From Pseudonocardia sp. CNS-139 (lineage in GTDB: Bacteria > Actinomycetota > Actinomycetes > Mycobacteriales > Pseudonocardiaceae): a stretch of 33,740 bases of DNA. A program made the position numbers and the translations under genes. The stretch covers positions 1 to 33,740 of the forward strand of contig MKJX01000225.1 of NCBI GenBank assembly GCA_001942415.1. The letters are read 5' to 3'. Positions 33,554 to 33,740 of this stretch are shown here, in pieces. Numbering within the stretch: position 1 is the first letter of the stretch; every line of letters starts with the position of its first letter. Under the pieces are notes generated by a model that saw only the letters and a list, made by a program, of their open reading frames with translations, had not been told where the DNA came from and made no database searches.

Positions 33554-33740
33554 ATGGCCGAGCCCGCCAAGTGGCTCCAGGACAAGATCGCCGAGTACTA
33601 CGCGGCGTCCGAGGCGGGCGAGCAACCTCCTGACATCGACCTGAGCCGGCCGTCGGTAGCGCGGGTCTACGACTACCTGCTGGGTGGCCACAACAACTTC
33701 GAGATCGACCGGGTCGCGGCGGACACCCTGAACAAGAAGT
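33554..33740 (+). CDS. SAM-dependent methyltransferase, PF04672 type (5' part, runs off the window)
   Basis: The first 62 residues are present. MAEPAKWLQDKIAEYYAASE is followed by IDLSRPSVARVYDYLLGGHN and NFEIDRVAADTLNK. The A-R-V-Y-D-Y-L-L-G-G-x-N-N-F block is the family hallmark, shared with the gene at 8035-8822. ATG 33554 is chosen because GGAGG (33541-33545) lies 8 bases upstream; the GTG at 33548 is too close to it. The region before it (33442-33553) holds the promoter area, with a GCTAC/GTAGC inverted repeat near 33512-33526, and no gene. Function and substrate are unknown. Confidence 0.88.
   Translation, partial: MAEPAKWLQDKIAEYYAASEAGEQPPDIDLSRPSVARVYDYLLGGHNNFEIDRVAADTLNKK

Overview
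The window comes from the chromosome of a very GC-rich actinobacterium. The best fit is a Pseudonocardiales-like lineage, but this is inference from gene content. It rests on leaderless transcripts with TANNNT -10 boxes, GTG starts, two PF04672-type methyltransferases, an EfeUOB iron importer, and a backbone mfd - mazG - lytic transglycosylase - eno - ftsB - DUF501 - ppx that matches the order known from mycobacteria (mfd, mazG, lpqU, eno, ftsB, DUF501, ppx2). About 28 single- or double-base frameshifts interrupt otherwise well-conserved genes, including mfd, eno and ftsB. They look like consensus errors rather than gene decay, so I give full gene spans and note each break.

Layout. 1-4.1 kb: a small lipoprotein, a tricorn-type protease and a DUF2255 protein. 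4.1-5.1 kb: a Fic gene that has lost its central catalytic segment, behind an ATAAAGGAT repeat cluster. 5.1-7.95 kb: the most notable locus, a guanidine-I (ykkC) riboswitch followed by a GdmH-type ureohydrolase and a sodium:solute symporter. I read this as a guanidine uptake and hydrolysis operon, with the SSS-family protein as candidate importer. 8.0-8.8 kb: a SAM-dependent methyltransferase. 8.95-15 kb: mfd, an RDD membrane protein, a SurA-like lipoprotein and mazG. 15-18 kb: a CopB-type copper ATPase behind a CsoR-like operator, then a lytic transglycosylase. 18-21.4 kb: efeUOB with two IdeR-like boxes. 21.4-27 kb: a TPR protein, eno, ftsB, DUF501, an AidB-like acyl-CoA dehydrogenase and ppx. 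27-33.7 kb: an S10 peptidase, a family 5 uracil-DNA glycosylase, a VapBC pair, NDH-2, a TetR regulator, an unusual short tRNA with a UAA anticodon, a MarR regulator sharing a 15-bp operator with a downstream SDR, and the start of a second PF04672 methyltransferase.

Structure outside the genes. Four intergenic arrays show exact phasing. Two have a 41-bp period (14986-15046 and 17952-18053) and two have a 22-bp period (24315-24389 and 27002-27105). They sit where the conserved backbone meets accessory genes. The 22-bp array after ppx is arranged as an inverted repeat between convergent genes. Apart from the promoters, operators and repeats listed, I saw no unexplained stretch longer than about 150 bases.
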